44,379 nucleotides of DNA from JASLDZ01 sp964244065. Its GTDB lineage: Bacteria; Pseudomonadota; Alphaproteobacteria; Caulobacterales; Caulobacteraceae. A model generated the notes under the pieces. That model was not told the DNA's origin and did not search any database. It saw only the letters and a list, made by a program, of their open reading frames with translations. Every line of letters starts with the position of its first letter. Position 1 is the stretch's first letter. The translations under genes and the position numbers were made by a program. Of the stretch, positions 24,246 through 32,847 are shown one piece after another. Location of the stretch: positions 1 through 44,379 of the forward strand of contig CAXTHH010000017.1 of the NCBI GenBank assembly GCA_964244065.1, read 5' to 3'.

Positions 24246-24518
24246 TCAGTCGGGCAGCCGCGCGCCGTGGCGGATGTCGATGATCTCGACCACGCCTTCC
24301 GTGACCAGATAGGTGATGATGTAGGGCCGAACGGTCACGAGCTCTCGCCGCCCGCGCTGGGTCGCCCGTCCACGGAGCGGCCGATCGCCCAGCGAGTCAC
24401 CGGCCGCACGCAGTCTCACCGCCATACGCTGCGCGGCGAGCGGGCTGAACGCCTCGATATAGGCCGCGATCTCCGCCAAGCCCGCAAGCGCCGGCACCGT
24501 CCAGACTACTTCAGCCAT
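24246..24518 (-). CDS. RelE/ParE-family toxin
   Basis: This is a 90-residue protein with the ParE pattern: VVWTVPALAGLAEIAAYIEA (first strand and helix), SPLAAQRMAVRLRAAGDSL, GRRELVTVRPYIITYLV and the terminal strand VVEIIDIRHGARLP. ParE toxins of this family usually attack DNA gyrase; RelE types cut ribosome-bound mRNA. The ATG at 24518 lies inside the antitoxin gene, giving a 13-bp overlap, so the pair is translationally coupled with the antitoxin first, the usual order. Confidence 0.88.
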   Translation of the reverse strand: MAEVVWTVPALAGLAEIAAYIEAFSPLAAQRMAVRLRAAGDSLGDRPLRGRATQRGRRELVTVRPYIITYLVTEGVVEIIDIRHGARLPD

Positions 24519-24706
24519 TCGTCCGGCATCGGCGTCGCCGCGGGGGTGCCGACGCGGGAGAGCCACTCCGACACGAGAGCGTGCGGCACGACGCGACCCT
24601 CGCGGGCCGCCCTCTCACCTTCGAGGAGCTTGCGCTCGACATGGGCGTCGTCTTCGGCGTCGAATATCGACGGCTCGTCGGGATCGAACAGCGGTTCAGC
24701 GCTCAT
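24506..24706 (-). CDS. Antitoxin partner of the RelE/ParE toxin
   Basis: This is a 66-residue acidic protein upstream of and overlapping the toxin gene. It contains EPSIFDAEDDAHVERKLLEG and ERAAREGRVVPHALVSEWLS, a helix-rich pattern common to small antitoxins that accompany ParE, with a C-terminal toxin-wrapping segment PAATPMPDEWLK. A DNA-binding fold is not obvious, so autoregulation is uncertain. The assignment rests mainly on position and size. Confidence 0.8.
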   Translation of the reverse strand: MSAEPLFDPDEPSIFDAEDDAHVERKLLEGERAAREGRVVPHALVSEWLSRVGTPAATPMPDEWLK

Positions 24707-24745
24707 GACAGGATGCTACCACGGCGCGCCGCGGCCCCGAAACGC

Positions 24746-25252
24746 TCACCGGGGTCCCGCGGCGACCGCCCGCCAGTCCATCACGGGGCCCTCGGTCGGC
24801 TTGCGGCCGGCGCTGCGCAGGGCGTCGGCCAGGCTGGCGTCGGTGCGGTCCGGCTCGGTGGTGAAGCGGAGCTCGTAGGGCGCTGAAGGCTTGTGCTGGG
24901 CGCTGCGGATCGCGCGGGCGGGGTCGGAGCCGAGGCGCACGGTGTAGCTGCGCCCGGGCTCGGTGGCGCACAGCAGCACGTAGGTCCGGGCGTCGGGCAG
25001 CAGGCGCCAGGTGGGCAGGCACCTGGGCGCGTCCGGACCGGCGAGGGCGGGGTCGGCGCCTTCCGGGTCCATGGGCTGGTCGAAGGTGACGGTGAGCACG
25101 AGAACGCCGAAGGGCGCGGTCGATCCCGCGGCGGGGTAGGTGGCGGCCACCTTGGCCTGCGGCCGCAGCGCCTCCACCGTCACCACCTCCACGGGCATGG
25201 GCGGGGATGCGGGCGCGGCGGCCTGGAGCAGGGCGGCGAGAAGCGGAGCCAT
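24746..25252 (-). CDS. Exported protein with Ig-like domain, unknown function
   Basis: This is a 168-residue protein. The ATG at 25252 is used (MAPLLAALLQAAAPASPPMP); a GTG five codons earlier is possible. After the leader come beta strands ATYPAAGSTAPFGVLVLTVT and FDQPMDPEGADP, which resemble a bacterial Ig-like (Big_5 type) fold, then two cysteines in PRCLPTWRLLPDARTYVLLC, then RSYTVRLGSDPARAI and APYELRFTTEP. I recognise the fold type only. It may share transcription with the upstream hydrolase on the same strand, 52 bp away. Confidence 0.65.
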   Translation of the reverse strand: MAPLLAALLQAAAPASPPMPVEVVTVEALRPQAKVAATYPAAGSTAPFGVLVLTVTFDQPMDPEGADPALAGPDAPRCLPTWRLLPDARTYVLLCATEPGRSYTVRLGSDPARAIRSAQHKPSAPYELRFTTEPDRTDASLADALRSAGRKPTEGPVMDWRAVAAGPR

Positions 25253-25304
25253 GGCGGCCGTGATCACGCCCCGCCCGTGCGGCGCTTCCGTGGCGGCCGG
25301 CGGC

Positions 25305-26729
25305 TCAGTCGGTCACGAAGGCGAAGCGGTCGTGCTCGGGGCGCAGGCAGGCGACGTCGGGCGCCTTGGAGGGGTCTCGCAGGAAGTCGCGCACCATCCG
25401 TTGGGCGCAGGCGCTCTGGCCCACCACGCCGTGCGTGGTGTTGGGGAACATGACGAAGCGGCCGCGGCTGAAGCGCCTGGCCGCCGCCTCGGCCAGCGGC
25501 GGCGGGCAGCCCGGGTCGATCTCGGCCGAGAGGAACAGGGTGGGAATCGGGCTAGAGACCGGCCGCTGCTCCACCGGGTCGGCGGGGCCCACGGGCCAGG
25601 CGCGGCACACGTCGAAGTAGCGCTCGAAGCTCTTCACCGACAGGCGGGCGACGGGGTCGTCGGCCGTGCCCTCGGCCACGCCGGCGCGGCGCTCGAAGGG
25701 GAACTCCTCCTTGCACAGGTGCGTCAGGTGCTGGCCCTCGGTGTAGGGGCTGCGCTCGGCGATCTGCGCGTCCAGGGCGGAGAAGTCGCCGCGGTCGAAG
25801 GCGTAGACGTCCCGCGGCAGGCTCCTGGCGCCGGCGTTGGAGTAGATCTGGTCCATGAGGAAGCCGCCCAGGTCCTCCGGCGTGTAAGTGCGGCGGCCGA
25901 CGGTCACCGGGCCCGAGAGCAGGCGGCGGGCCAGGGCGTCCAGTCTGCCGGCCGCATCCGGGTACCTGGCGTTGCAGGCGCCGTCGGCGCGGCAGCGGGC
26001 GAACAGCGTCTTGGCGGCGTCCGAGATCATCTGCGGCCCGCCCTCCGCCCACTTGGCCTCCGGCGGCCAGACCGAGTCGAGCACCGCCGCGCGCAGGCCC
26101 TGCGGCGCGTGGGTGATCACCGCGAAGCCGATGCGCGTGCCGTAGCTGCCGCCGTAGATGTCGAAGCTCTTCAGCCCCAGGGCGCGGCGCAGGTCCTGCA
26201 CGTCCAGCGCCACCTCCTTCGCGTTGTAGCGGGTGAGGTCGACGCCGGAGGCGGCCCAGCGCGCGCCGCACGCCTCCAGCGCCTGCGCGTCGGCGGGCGA
26301 GATCGGGCCGGCGTCGTTCAGCGCGGCGTGCCCGCAGTCGAGCGAGGGCGCGGCCAAGCCGGAGCCGCGCTGGTCGAAGAAGATCACGTCCTGGTCCGCG
26401 CCCCAGGTCTCCCGGAACCGGGCGGAACGGACCATGCGCGCGACGCCCTCCACCGCGGCCCCGCCCGGTCCGCCGTGCAGGTAGATGAGCGGCGGCTGCC
26501 CGGCCCGGGGCGCGCGCGCCTTGGCCACGATCACCGGCAGGGCGATCCGGCGCGAGCGGGGCGAGCCGCGGGTCTCGTCCACCACCAGCACGCCGCACTC
26601 GACCTTGACCGGAGCGCCGGTGAAGTCGCCCACGCAGGGGCCGGGCCGGAACTCGGGCGCAGCGGCCCGGGCGGTCGGGGCGAGGGCGAGCAGGCCGAGG
26701 GCGAGCGCGGCGGCGGCGAGGAGGCGCAT
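25305..26729 (-). CDS. Exported alpha/beta hydrolase (tripeptidyl/prolyl aminopeptidase-like)
   Basis: This is a 474-residue protein with a signal peptide from the ATG at 26729 (MRLLAAAALALGLLALAPTA). The S33-type hydrolase motifs are HGGPGG (85-90, oxyanion region), FFDQRGSGLAAPSL and the nucleophile elbow GGSYG with Ser195. Late regions hold PTLFLSAEIDPGCPP (catalytic Asp) and FPNTTHGVVGQSAC (catalytic His), typical of TAP-like C-terminal domains. It should cleave N-terminal residues from peptides in the periplasm or outside; the exact specificity is unknown. It is separated from fabB by a 183-bp repeat-rich gap. Confidence 0.88.
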   Translation of the reverse strand: MRLLAAAALALGLLALAPTARAAAPEFRPGPCVGDFTGAPVKVECGVLVVDETRGSPRSRRIALPVIVAKARAPRAGQPPLIYLHGGPGGAAVEGVARMVRSARFRETWGADQDVIFFDQRGSGLAAPSLDCGHAALNDAGPISPADAQALEACGARWAASGVDLTRYNAKEVALDVQDLRRALGLKSFDIYGGSYGTRIGFAVITHAPQGLRAAVLDSVWPPEAKWAEGGPQMISDAAKTLFARCRADGACNARYPDAAGRLDALARRLLSGPVTVGRRTYTPEDLGGFLMDQIYSNAGARSLPRDVYAFDRGDFSALDAQIAERSPYTEGQHLTHLCKEEFPFERRAGVAEGTADDPVARLSVKSFERYFDVCRAWPVGPADPVEQRPVSSPIPTLFLSAEIDPGCPPPLAEAAARRFSRGRFVMFPNTTHGVVGQSACAQRMVRDFLRDPSKAPDVACLRPEHDRFAFVTD

Positions 26730-26759
26730 GAGCCAAGCGGTGCACGCGGCCGCGCCATC

Positions 26760-26910
26760 CCGCAACCCCCTCCCGCCTGCGGGAGAGGGACAGACCGCGA
26801 AGCGGTCAGTGTGAGGGTGAGTGTCCGTGGCTCAGGGGGTGGGTGAGGGAGCCCTCACCCTGGCGCCGCTCACGCGCCGCTCGTCCCTCCCACTTGCGCG
26901 GGAGAGGGTT
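26760..26910. repeat. Intergenic palindromic repeat related to type B
   Basis: The block begins with cccctcccgcctgcgggaga then ggg and ends with ctcccacttgcgcgggagag then gg. Between them are an accgcgaagcggt stem and a ggtgagggagccctcacc palindrome (about 26843-26860). The CTCCC...GGGAGAGGG ends match the repeat at 2877-3060. It lies between two same-strand genes (hydrolase and fabB), downstream of fabB, where it would cap the fabAB transcript. Confidence 0.6.
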
Positions 26911-26912
26911 GG

Positions 26913-28139
26913 TCAGACCTTCGCCAGGATCAGGCTGGCGTTGGTGCCGCCGAAGCCGAAGCTGTTCGACATGGCGGTCTCGAACGCCCCGTCGCGGCGG
27001 GCGCGCAGGATCGGCAGGCCTTCGAAGGCGGGGTCCAGCTCGTCGATGTTGGCGCTTTCGGCCATGAAGCCGGCCTGCATCATCAGGAGGCTGTAGATCG
27101 CCTCCTGCGCGCCGGCCGCGCCCAGGCTGTGGCCGGTGATCGACTTGGTGGAGCTGATGAAGGGGGCGTCGTCGCCGAACACCTCGCGCACGGCCCCCAT
27201 CTCCTTGTCGTCGCCCACGGGGGTCGAGGTGCCGTGGGGGTTCAGGTAGTCGATCCTGCGGCCGCCCGCCTGCTCCAGCGCGATGCGCATGCAGCGCGCC
27301 GCGCCCTCGCCGGAGGGGGCGACCATGTCGTAGCCGTCCGAATTGGCGCCGTAGCCGACGATCTCGGCGTAGATCTTCGCGCCCCGGGCGCGGGCGCGCT
27401 CCAGCTCCTCAACCACCACCATGCCGGCCCCGCCCGCGATGACGAAGCCGTCCCGCGCCCTGTCGTAGGCGCGCGAGGCGACGGCGGGGCGGTCGTTGTA
27501 GCCGGAGCTCATGGCGCCCATGGCGTCGAACAGAACGCTGAGCGTCCAGTCCAGCTCCTCGCACCCGCCGGCGAACACCACGTCCTGCTTGCCCAGCTGG
27601 ATCTGCTCGGCGGCCGCGCCGATGCAGTGGGCGCTGGTCGCGCAAGCCGAGCTAATCGAGTAGTTCACGCCGCGGATCTTGAACCAGGTGGCCAGCACGG
27701 CGCTCGGCCCGCTGCACATGCCCTTGGGCACGGCGAAGGGGCCGACCCGCTTGGGGCCCTTGGCGCGGGCGATCTCCGCCGAACTGACGATGGCGCTGGT
27801 GGAGGGCCCGCCCTCGCCGGCGATGACGCCCGTCCGCTCGTGGCTGATCTCGCCCTCGGTCAGCCCGCTGTCGGCCACCGCCTGCTCCATGGCGATGTGG
27901 GCGTAGGCCAGGCCGGGGGAGAGGAACCGCGCCGCCCGGCGGTCGACCAGCGCCGGCCAGTCGATCGGCGCGCCGTCCCTGACCGGCGGCGCATGCACTT
28001 GGGACCGGAACCCCAGTTCCCTGTACTCCGGCGCGGAAACCACGCCCGAGCGGGCCTCGCGCAAGGCCGCCGTGACCTCGTCCGCGGAAGAGCCGAGGGG
28101 TGAGACGATGCCCAGTCCCGTGATCGCGACGCGCCGCAT
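26913..28139 (-). CDS. fabB: Beta-ketoacyl-ACP synthase I
   Basis: This is a 408-residue thiolase-fold condensing enzyme. The catalytic Cys166 is in SISSACATSAHCIG, and the two histidines are in NPHGTSTPVGD and KSITGHSLGAAGAQE. The C-terminal MSNSFGFGGTNASLIL is typical. KAS I elongates acyl chains, including the cis-unsaturated intermediates made by FabA. It lies 3 bp downstream of fabA and is in its operon, the standard alphaproteobacterial arrangement. Confidence 0.96.
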   Translation of the reverse strand: MRRVAITGLGIVSPLGSSADEVTAALREARSGVVSAPEYRELGFRSQVHAPPVRDGAPIDWPALVDRRAARFLSPGLAYAHIAMEQAVADSGLTEGEISHERTGVIAGEGGPSTSAIVSSAEIARAKGPKRVGPFAVPKGMCSGPSAVLATWFKIRGVNYSISSACATSAHCIGAAAEQIQLGKQDVVFAGGCEELDWTLSVLFDAMGAMSSGYNDRPAVASRAYDRARDGFVIAGGAGMVVVEELERARARGAKIYAEIVGYGANSDGYDMVAPSGEGAARCMRIALEQAGGRRIDYLNPHGTSTPVGDDKEMGAVREVFGDDAPFISSTKSITGHSLGAAGAQEAIYSLLMMQAGFMAESANIDELDPAFEGLPILRARRDGAFETAMSNSFGFGGTNASLILAKV

Positions 28140-28142
28140 GGG

Positions 28143-28691
28143 TCAGGTCTCGGCGCCCGACCCGATCCCGACGCCCTGCAGCGCCTCGGGGCTGAACAGG
28201 CCGACCTTCAGATCCTTGGCGGTGTAGATCACCTCGCCGTCCGCCTCGAGCACGCCGTCCCCCACGCCCAGGATCAGCCGGCGCATGATCACCCGCTTCA
28301 TGTCGATCTTGTACGTCACCTTGCTGACGGTGGGGCGCACCTGGCCGCGGAACTTCACCTCGCCGACGCCCAGCGCCCGCCCCATGCCGGGGGCGCCGGA
28401 CCAGCCCAGGAAGAAGCCCACCAGCTGCCACATGGCGTCCAGCCCCAGGCAGCCCGGCATCACCGGGTCGCCGAAGAAGTGGCACAGGAAGAACCACTGG
28501 TCGGGGCTGATATCCAGCTCGGCCTGCATGAAGCCCTTGCCGAACTGGCCGCCGTCCTTCGAGATCTCGGTGATGCGGTCCATCATCAGCATGGGGGGCG
28601 CCGGCAGCTGGGCGTTGCCCGGCCCGAACATCTCGCCCCGGCCGCAGGCCAGGAGTTCCGGCGTCTGGTAGCTGCTCTGGACCTCGATCAT
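28143..28691 (-). CDS. fabA: 3-hydroxydecanoyl-ACP dehydratase/isomerase
   Basis: This is a 182-residue hot-dog-fold enzyme with the FabA active-site segment CHFFGDPVMPGCLGLDAMWQ, giving His71 and Asp85. The isomerase-specific LVGFFLGW follows. FabA dehydrates 3-hydroxydecanoyl-ACP and isomerises the product to the cis-3 form, the branch point for unsaturated fatty acids. It is the first gene of the fabA-fabB pair. The region upstream to 28783 is a short gap without a recognised regulator site. Confidence 0.97.
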   Translation of the reverse strand: MIEVQSSYQTPELLACGRGEMFGPGNAQLPAPPMLMMDRITEISKDGGQFGKGFMQAELDISPDQWFFLCHFFGDPVMPGCLGLDAMWQLVGFFLGWSGAPGMGRALGVGEVKFRGQVRPTVSKVTYKIDMKRVIMRRLILGVGDGVLEADGEVIYTAKDLKVGLFSPEALQGVGIGSGAET

Positions 28692-28783
28692 TCCGCCGCG
28701 CTTCGCCCCTTCGCCGCAATCAGAACGCGCGGCCCGCCCGGCGGTTACACGAGTGAGGGGGCGCCCTCAACCGACGGGGAGGG

Positions 28784-29323
28784 TCAGCGGCAGCGCGGCG
28801 CGGGGTCCACGCCCCACACCTCGGAGCTGCGCACCCAGCCGGAGGTGCGGTCGGCGGTGATGCGGCACCAGCCGCGCTCGCACTTGCCCAGGATGGCGAT
28901 GCTGCGGGCGGCGAGCACCGCGGGGGCGCGCGCCGTCTCCGTGGGGCGGGCGCGCAGGAGCAGGTCGCGGCCGGCGGTGCGCATCACGGTGCGCGTCTCG
29001 GCCAGCACGCGCCTGTGCACCCAGCCGAGCCCGCCCTCGGGATCGCACACGCGGCGCCACTCGTCCGTCTCGGCCACCACCTGCAGGGGCAGGCCGCGCA
29101 CGTGGTAGATCCACAGCATCCGGTGGTCGTCGCCCGGCCCGCCCCGCACGTTGACCGTGGAGAACTTGGTCGAGACGTAGCGCGGCACGGGCAGGCCGGA
29201 GGGCGTCGGCCGGCCGGCGGGGGCGGCCGACGCCGCCCCGGCCGCGAGGGCCAGGGCGAGCGCGCCCATGACCACGCGCCGTTGGCGGTTGGGGGACGGG
29301 CTGCTAGAGGCCGCAACCACCAT
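28784..29323 (-). CDS. Exported SH3-domain protein
   Basis: This is a 179-residue protein. The ATG at 29323 gives a signal peptide with a basic n-region (MVVAASSSPSPNRQRRVVMG) and a core ALALALAAGAASA. Two SH3-like repeats follow: about 50-110 (YVSTKFSTVNVRGGPGDDHR ... GGLGWVHRRVLAE) and 115-170 (DLLLRARPTETARAPAVLAA ... TSGWVRSSEVWGV). Both have the R-x-G-P or R-A-R-P turn and the G-W-V strand characteristic of the family. Cysteines in RRVCDPEG, GKCERGWC and PRCR may form disulfides. It is divergent from the hydroxyacid dehydrogenase and directly upstream of fabA on the same strand. Confidence 0.8.
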   Translation of the reverse strand: MVVAASSSPSPNRQRRVVMGALALALAAGAASAAPAGRPTPSGLPVPRYVSTKFSTVNVRGGPGDDHRMLWIYHVRGLPLQVVAETDEWRRVCDPEGGLGWVHRRVLAETRTVMRTAGRDLLLRARPTETARAPAVLAARSIAILGKCERGWCRITADRTSGWVRSSEVWGVDPAPRCR

Positions 29324-29345
29324 CCCGCTCCAGCGCTCAGGGTTC

Positions 29346-30332
29346 ATGGCCGCCAACAAGCCCAAAGTCGTGGTGACTCGCAAGCTGCCCGACCCCGTCG
29401 AGGCGCGGATGCGCGAGCTCTTCGACGTGCTGCTGAACGCCGATGACCGCGCCATGGGCGCCGAGGCGCTCGGCCGGGCGCTGGCGGAGGCCGACGTGCT
29501 GGTGCCCACCATCAGCGACCGGCTGGACGGGCGGTTGCTCGCCAAGGCCGGGCCGCAGATGCGCCTGATCGCCCAGTTCGGGGCGGGCGTGGACAACATC
29601 GACGTGGCCACCGCCAACCAGCGCGGCATCACCGTCACCAACACCCCCGGGGTCCTCACCGAGGACACGGCGGACATGACCATCGCCCTGATCCTGGCCA
29701 GCGCCCGCCGGCTGGTGGAGGGGGCGCAGGTGGTGCAGGCCGGCGGCTTCCACGGCTGGAGCCCCACCTGGATGATGGGCCGCCGTCTGTGGGGCAAGCG
29801 GCTGGGCATCGTCGGCATGGGCCGCATCGGCACCGCCGTCGCGCGCCGCGCCAAGGCGTTCGGCCTGTCGGTGCACTACCACAACCGCAAGCCCGTCAGC
29901 CCGCGGCTGGAGGAGGAGCTGGGGGCCACCTACTGGGAGAGCCTGGACCAGATGCTGGCGCGCACCGACATCGTCTCGGTGAACTGCCCGCACACGCCGG
30001 CCACCTTCCACCTGCTCTCGGCGCGGCGGCTGAAGCTGCTGCGGCCGGACTCGATCCTGGTGAACACCGCCCGGGGCGAGGTGATCGACGAGGCGGCCCT
30101 GGCCAACATGCTGGCCCGCGGCGAGATCGCCGGAGCGGGGCTCGACGTCTACGAGAACGAGCCGGCCATCAACCCCAAGCTCCTGAAGCTGCCGAACGTG
30201 GTGCTGCTGCCGCACCTGGGCTCCGCCACCGTCGAGGCGCGGATCGACATGGGCGAGAAGGTGCTGGTCAACATCAAGACCTTCATGGACGGCCACCGCC
30301 CGCCCGACCGGGTGATCCCCTCGATGCTGTAG
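29346..30332 (+). CDS. D-2-hydroxyacid dehydrogenase (glyoxylate/hydroxypyruvate reductase type)
   Basis: This is a 328-residue protein with the fold of GyaR/GhrB. It has the nucleotide motif GIVGMGRIGTAVARRAKAFG (GMGRIG at 157-162), with the catalytic Arg243 in NTARGEVIDE, Glu272 in DVYENEPAIN and His290 in LLPHLGSATVEAR. The start MAANKPKVVVTRKLPDPVEA is family-like. It would reduce glyoxylate or hydroxypyruvate with NAD(P)H; the substrate is not decided by sequence. The neighbours do not reveal a pathway. Confidence 0.92.
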   Translation: MAANKPKVVVTRKLPDPVEARMRELFDVLLNADDRAMGAEALGRALAEADVLVPTISDRLDGRLLAKAGPQMRLIAQFGAGVDNIDVATANQRGITVTNTPGVLTEDTADMTIALILASARRLVEGAQVVQAGGFHGWSPTWMMGRRLWGKRLGIVGMGRIGTAVARRAKAFGLSVHYHNRKPVSPRLEEELGATYWESLDQMLARTDIVSVNCPHTPATFHLLSARRLKLLRPDSILVNTARGEVIDEAALANMLARGEIAGAGLDVYENEPAINPKLLKLPNVVLLPHLGSATVEARIDMGEKVLVNIKTFMDGHRPPDRVIPSML

Positions 30333-30407
30333 CGCGCGCGTGAACCTCGCGCGGCGTCGGGGGTTGGGGTCGGGCGCATCCGCTCCCCAGCCTCCGAGGT
30401 CCGCCCC

Positions 30408-30788
30408 ATGGCGATCTTCAACAAAGACATCCTGCAGCTGACCGAGAAGAACACCTTCTTCCAGAAGGAGGCCTATCTCGACGAGCAGATCCAGATCGTG
30501 ATGATGAGCATCCCGCCGGGCGAGGACATCGGCGAGGAGACGCACGACGCCGACCAGACCACCTTCTTCGTCTCGGGCGAGGGCCAGGCCAAGCTGGACG
30601 GCAAGGGCACGAAGGTGTCGAGCAACCACCTCCTGGTGATCCCCAAGGGCACCAAACACAACATCATCAACAACGGCAGCGAGCCGCTGAAGCTGTTCTC
30701 GATCTACGCCCCGCCGGCTGAAGACCCCGGCGTGTCGAACAAGACCAAGGCCGACATGGAGGCCGCGGAGGAGAAGGAAGAGGACTGA
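30408..30788 (+). CDS. Cupin-domain protein
   Basis: This is a 126-residue single-domain cupin. The first cupin motif appears as IPPGEDIGEETHDADQTTFF with metal-type residues Glu-x-His, then VSGEGQAKLDG, and the second as LLVIPKGTKHNIINNG. The acidic C-terminus (ADMEAAEEKEED) is probably disordered. Small cupins often bind a metal and act as isomerases or ligand sensors; the substrate cannot be told. Its lysine and isoleucine content is higher than neighbours. It converges with the ABM-domain gene. Confidence 0.88.
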   Translation: MAIFNKDILQLTEKNTFFQKEAYLDEQIQIVMMSIPPGEDIGEETHDADQTTFFVSGEGQAKLDGKGTKVSSNHLLVIPKGTKHNIINNGSEPLKLFSIYAPPAEDPGVSNKTKADMEAAEEKEED

Positions 30789-30813
30789 CGCTCGCGGCGG
30801 ACTGCCGCGCTCC

Positions 30814-31176
30814 TCAGCGGGAGAGCGGCAGGCCTGCGACTGGGGTCGTTTCGTAGGACGGCCCCATGCCAGCGATCAGCGGCCGCGCCTTGGCGATGGC
30901 GCTCTGCACGTTGGGCAGCTTGAGCGAGGCGTCGTGGGCGGCCTGGGTGTCCCACGCCTCGGTCACCCATAGGGCGTCGGACTCGCGCAGATCCTTGGCG
31001 ACCACGTAGCTGAGGCAGCCCGGCATGGCGGTGGAGCCCTCCAGCAGGAAGGCGATCAGCGTGTCCCGCTGGCCGGGCTTGGCCGTCATCTTGCCGATCA
31101 GGCCGTAGGGCTCGGCCGCGGCGCCGCCCGCGGACAGCAGCAGCGCCGCGGCGAGCAGCGGGCCGAGGCGCCTCAC
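30814..31176 (-). CDS. Exported ABM-domain (quinol monooxygenase-like) protein
   Basis: This is a 120-residue protein starting at a GTG (31176) that overlaps the stop of the CtpA gene (GTGA). It has a signal-like leader VRRLGPLLAAALLLSAGGAA and a dimeric ferredoxin-like ABM domain: YGLIGKMTAKPGQRDTLIAF, MPGCLSYVVAKDLRESDALW, VTEAWDTQAAHDASL. ABM-domain proteins are usually cytoplasmic monooxygenases; an exported version suggests a role in the periplasm. It is probably co-translated with ctpA. Confidence 0.8.
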   Translation of the reverse strand: MRRLGPLLAAALLLSAGGAAAEPYGLIGKMTAKPGQRDTLIAFLLEGSTAMPGCLSYVVAKDLRESDALWVTEAWDTQAAHDASLKLPNVQSAIAKARPLIAGMGPSYETTPVAGLPLSR

Positions 31177-32780
31177 CGGCGGGCGGGGACCGTCTGGGGC
31201 GCAGGCGCCGCCTTTGCGCCCGGGCCGATCTCCTCTGGCGTGTTGGTCTTGGCGTCCGGCGTGCCCGGCTTGGCGCCCTTGGCGGCGTCCACGGGCGCCT
31301 TCTCGGCGGGGACGGCGAGCGCTGGCTTGCCAGGCGTGCCGGCGGCGGAGGCGAACTTCAGCGGCGGCGTCTTGAAGTGCTCGGCGGGACGGCTGGCGAT
31401 GGTCTGCTTCACACCGCCGAAGCGTAGCACGTCCAGGGCGCGCTGGAGCTGGAAGTCCTCCTCCGGCTTGTCGCGCTCGCTGGGCACCATCACGCTGTCC
31501 GGTCCGCGCAGGCGCACCTTCTTGCCGTCCTTGTCGAGCTTGCCCGTGGGATCGAGCGCCTCCGGCGGCACCTCGATGGCCACGTTCAGCTTGCGGACGC
31601 GGCCTTCCTGGCTGTCCAGCGCGTTCTTGTAGGCGCTCTCCGAGTATTCGACCGACTCGTCGGTGACGAGCTGGGCCTCCTCGCGCGAGCGCGCCACCGT
31701 CAGGTCGGGCACGATGCCCGTCTTCTGGATGCTGGCGCCCGATGGCGTGTAGTACTTGGCGGTCGTCAGCTTGAGGGCGCCGTCCGCGCCGCCACGCAGG
31801 GGCAGCACGGTCTGCACCGAGCCCTTGCCGAAGCTGGTCAGGCCCACGACGGTCGCCCGCTCGCGGTCCTTCAGCGCGCCGGCCACGATCTCGCTGGCCG
31901 AGGCCGAGCCGTAGTTGACCAGCACCACCATGGGCGTGCCGCGGATGATGTCGCCCTGCGGCTTGGCGTTGTAGCGCTGCATGTCGCGCGGGTCGCGGCC
32001 GCGCTGGCTCACCACCTCGCCGCCGTCGAGGAACAGCGAGCTGACCTCCACGGCGGTGTCCACGAGGCCGCCGGGGTTGTTGCGCAGGTCGAGCACCAGG
32101 CCCTTCATGCGCGGCAGCTTGGCCTTCAGGTCCTTGATCGCCGCGGCCGTCTCCTGCCCCGTGCGCTCGTCGAACGAGGCGATGCGCACATAGCCGATGT
32201 CGCCCTCGGCGTGGTGGCTGACGGAGCGGACGTTGATGATCTCGCGCGCCAGCTTGACGGTGAAGGGCTCCGTCTTGTCGCGCGCCAGCGTCAGGCTGAC
32301 GGCCGTGCCCACCGGGCCCTTCATGCTCTTCACCGCGTCGTTCAGCGGCTGGCCGAGCACCGTCTTGCCGTCGATGGCGGTGATGTAGTCGCCGGCGCGC
32401 ACGCCGGCCTTGGAGGCGGGCGTGCCGTCCATGGGCGAGACCACCTTGATGGCCCCGTCCTCGGCCTGCACCACGATGCCCACGCCGCCGTACTCGCCGC
32501 GCGTCTGGTCGCGCATGTCGTCGAACTCGGTAGGGGCGAGGTAGCCGGAGTGCGGGTCGAGGCTGGTCAGCATGCCGTCGATGGCCGCCTGGATCAGCTT
32601 CTTGTCGTCGACGGGCGCGACATACTGCTTCTTCACCGTGGTCAGCACGTCGCCGAACAGCTCCAGCATCCGGTAGGTGTCGGCGCGGGTCGTGGCGGCC
32701 CAGGCGTGCTGGTCGAGGAAGGCCATCGTCCCCGCGCCGAGCGCGAAGGCGGACAGACCGGTCAGGAGAAGCTTCTTCAT
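31173..32780 (-). CDS. ctpA: Carboxy-terminal processing protease (S41 family)
   Basis: This is a 535-residue S41 protease starting at the ATG at 32780. It has a signal or anchor (MKKLLLTGLSAFALGAGTMA), a PDZ domain at about 95-180 (GIVVQAEDGAIKVVSPMDGT, AGVRAGDYITAIDGK), and the catalytic Ser-Lys pair in VNYGSASASEIVAG (about 288-301) and TSFGKGSVQ (Lys319). A roughly 200-residue C-terminal extension is rich in Lys, Ala and Pro and probably disordered. CtpA proteases trim periplasmic or cell-wall-related proteins. A single exported ABM protein is overlapped downstream. Confidence 0.94.
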   Translation of the reverse strand: MKKLLLTGLSAFALGAGTMAFLDQHAWAATTRADTYRMLELFGDVLTTVKKQYVAPVDDKKLIQAAIDGMLTSLDPHSGYLAPTEFDDMRDQTRGEYGGVGIVVQAEDGAIKVVSPMDGTPASKAGVRAGDYITAIDGKTVLGQPLNDAVKSMKGPVGTAVSLTLARDKTEPFTVKLAREIINVRSVSHHAEGDIGYVRIASFDERTGQETAAAIKDLKAKLPRMKGLVLDLRNNPGGLVDTAVEVSSLFLDGGEVVSQRGRDPRDMQRYNAKPQGDIIRGTPMVVLVNYGSASASEIVAGALKDRERATVVGLTSFGKGSVQTVLPLRGGADGALKLTTAKYYTPSGASIQKTGIVPDLTVARSREEAQLVTDESVEYSESAYKNALDSQEGRVRKLNVAIEVPPEALDPTGKLDKDGKKVRLRGPDSVMVPSERDKPEEDFQLQRALDVLRFGGVKQTIASRPAEHFKTPPLKFASAAGTPGKPALAVPAEKAPVDAAKGAKPGTPDAKTNTPEEIGPGAKAAPAPQTVPARR

Positions 32781-32847
32781 CGACACGCCCGGGAACGGAG
32801 GGGAGGCCCCGCCCCGCATGTAGGCGCCTGGAGTCCGCGGCGCCTAG

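Noticed and set aside
24506..24706. A classical ribbon-helix-helix ParD antitoxin
   Set aside because: I could not see a convincing ribbon-helix-helix pattern, so only the general antitoxin call is kept.
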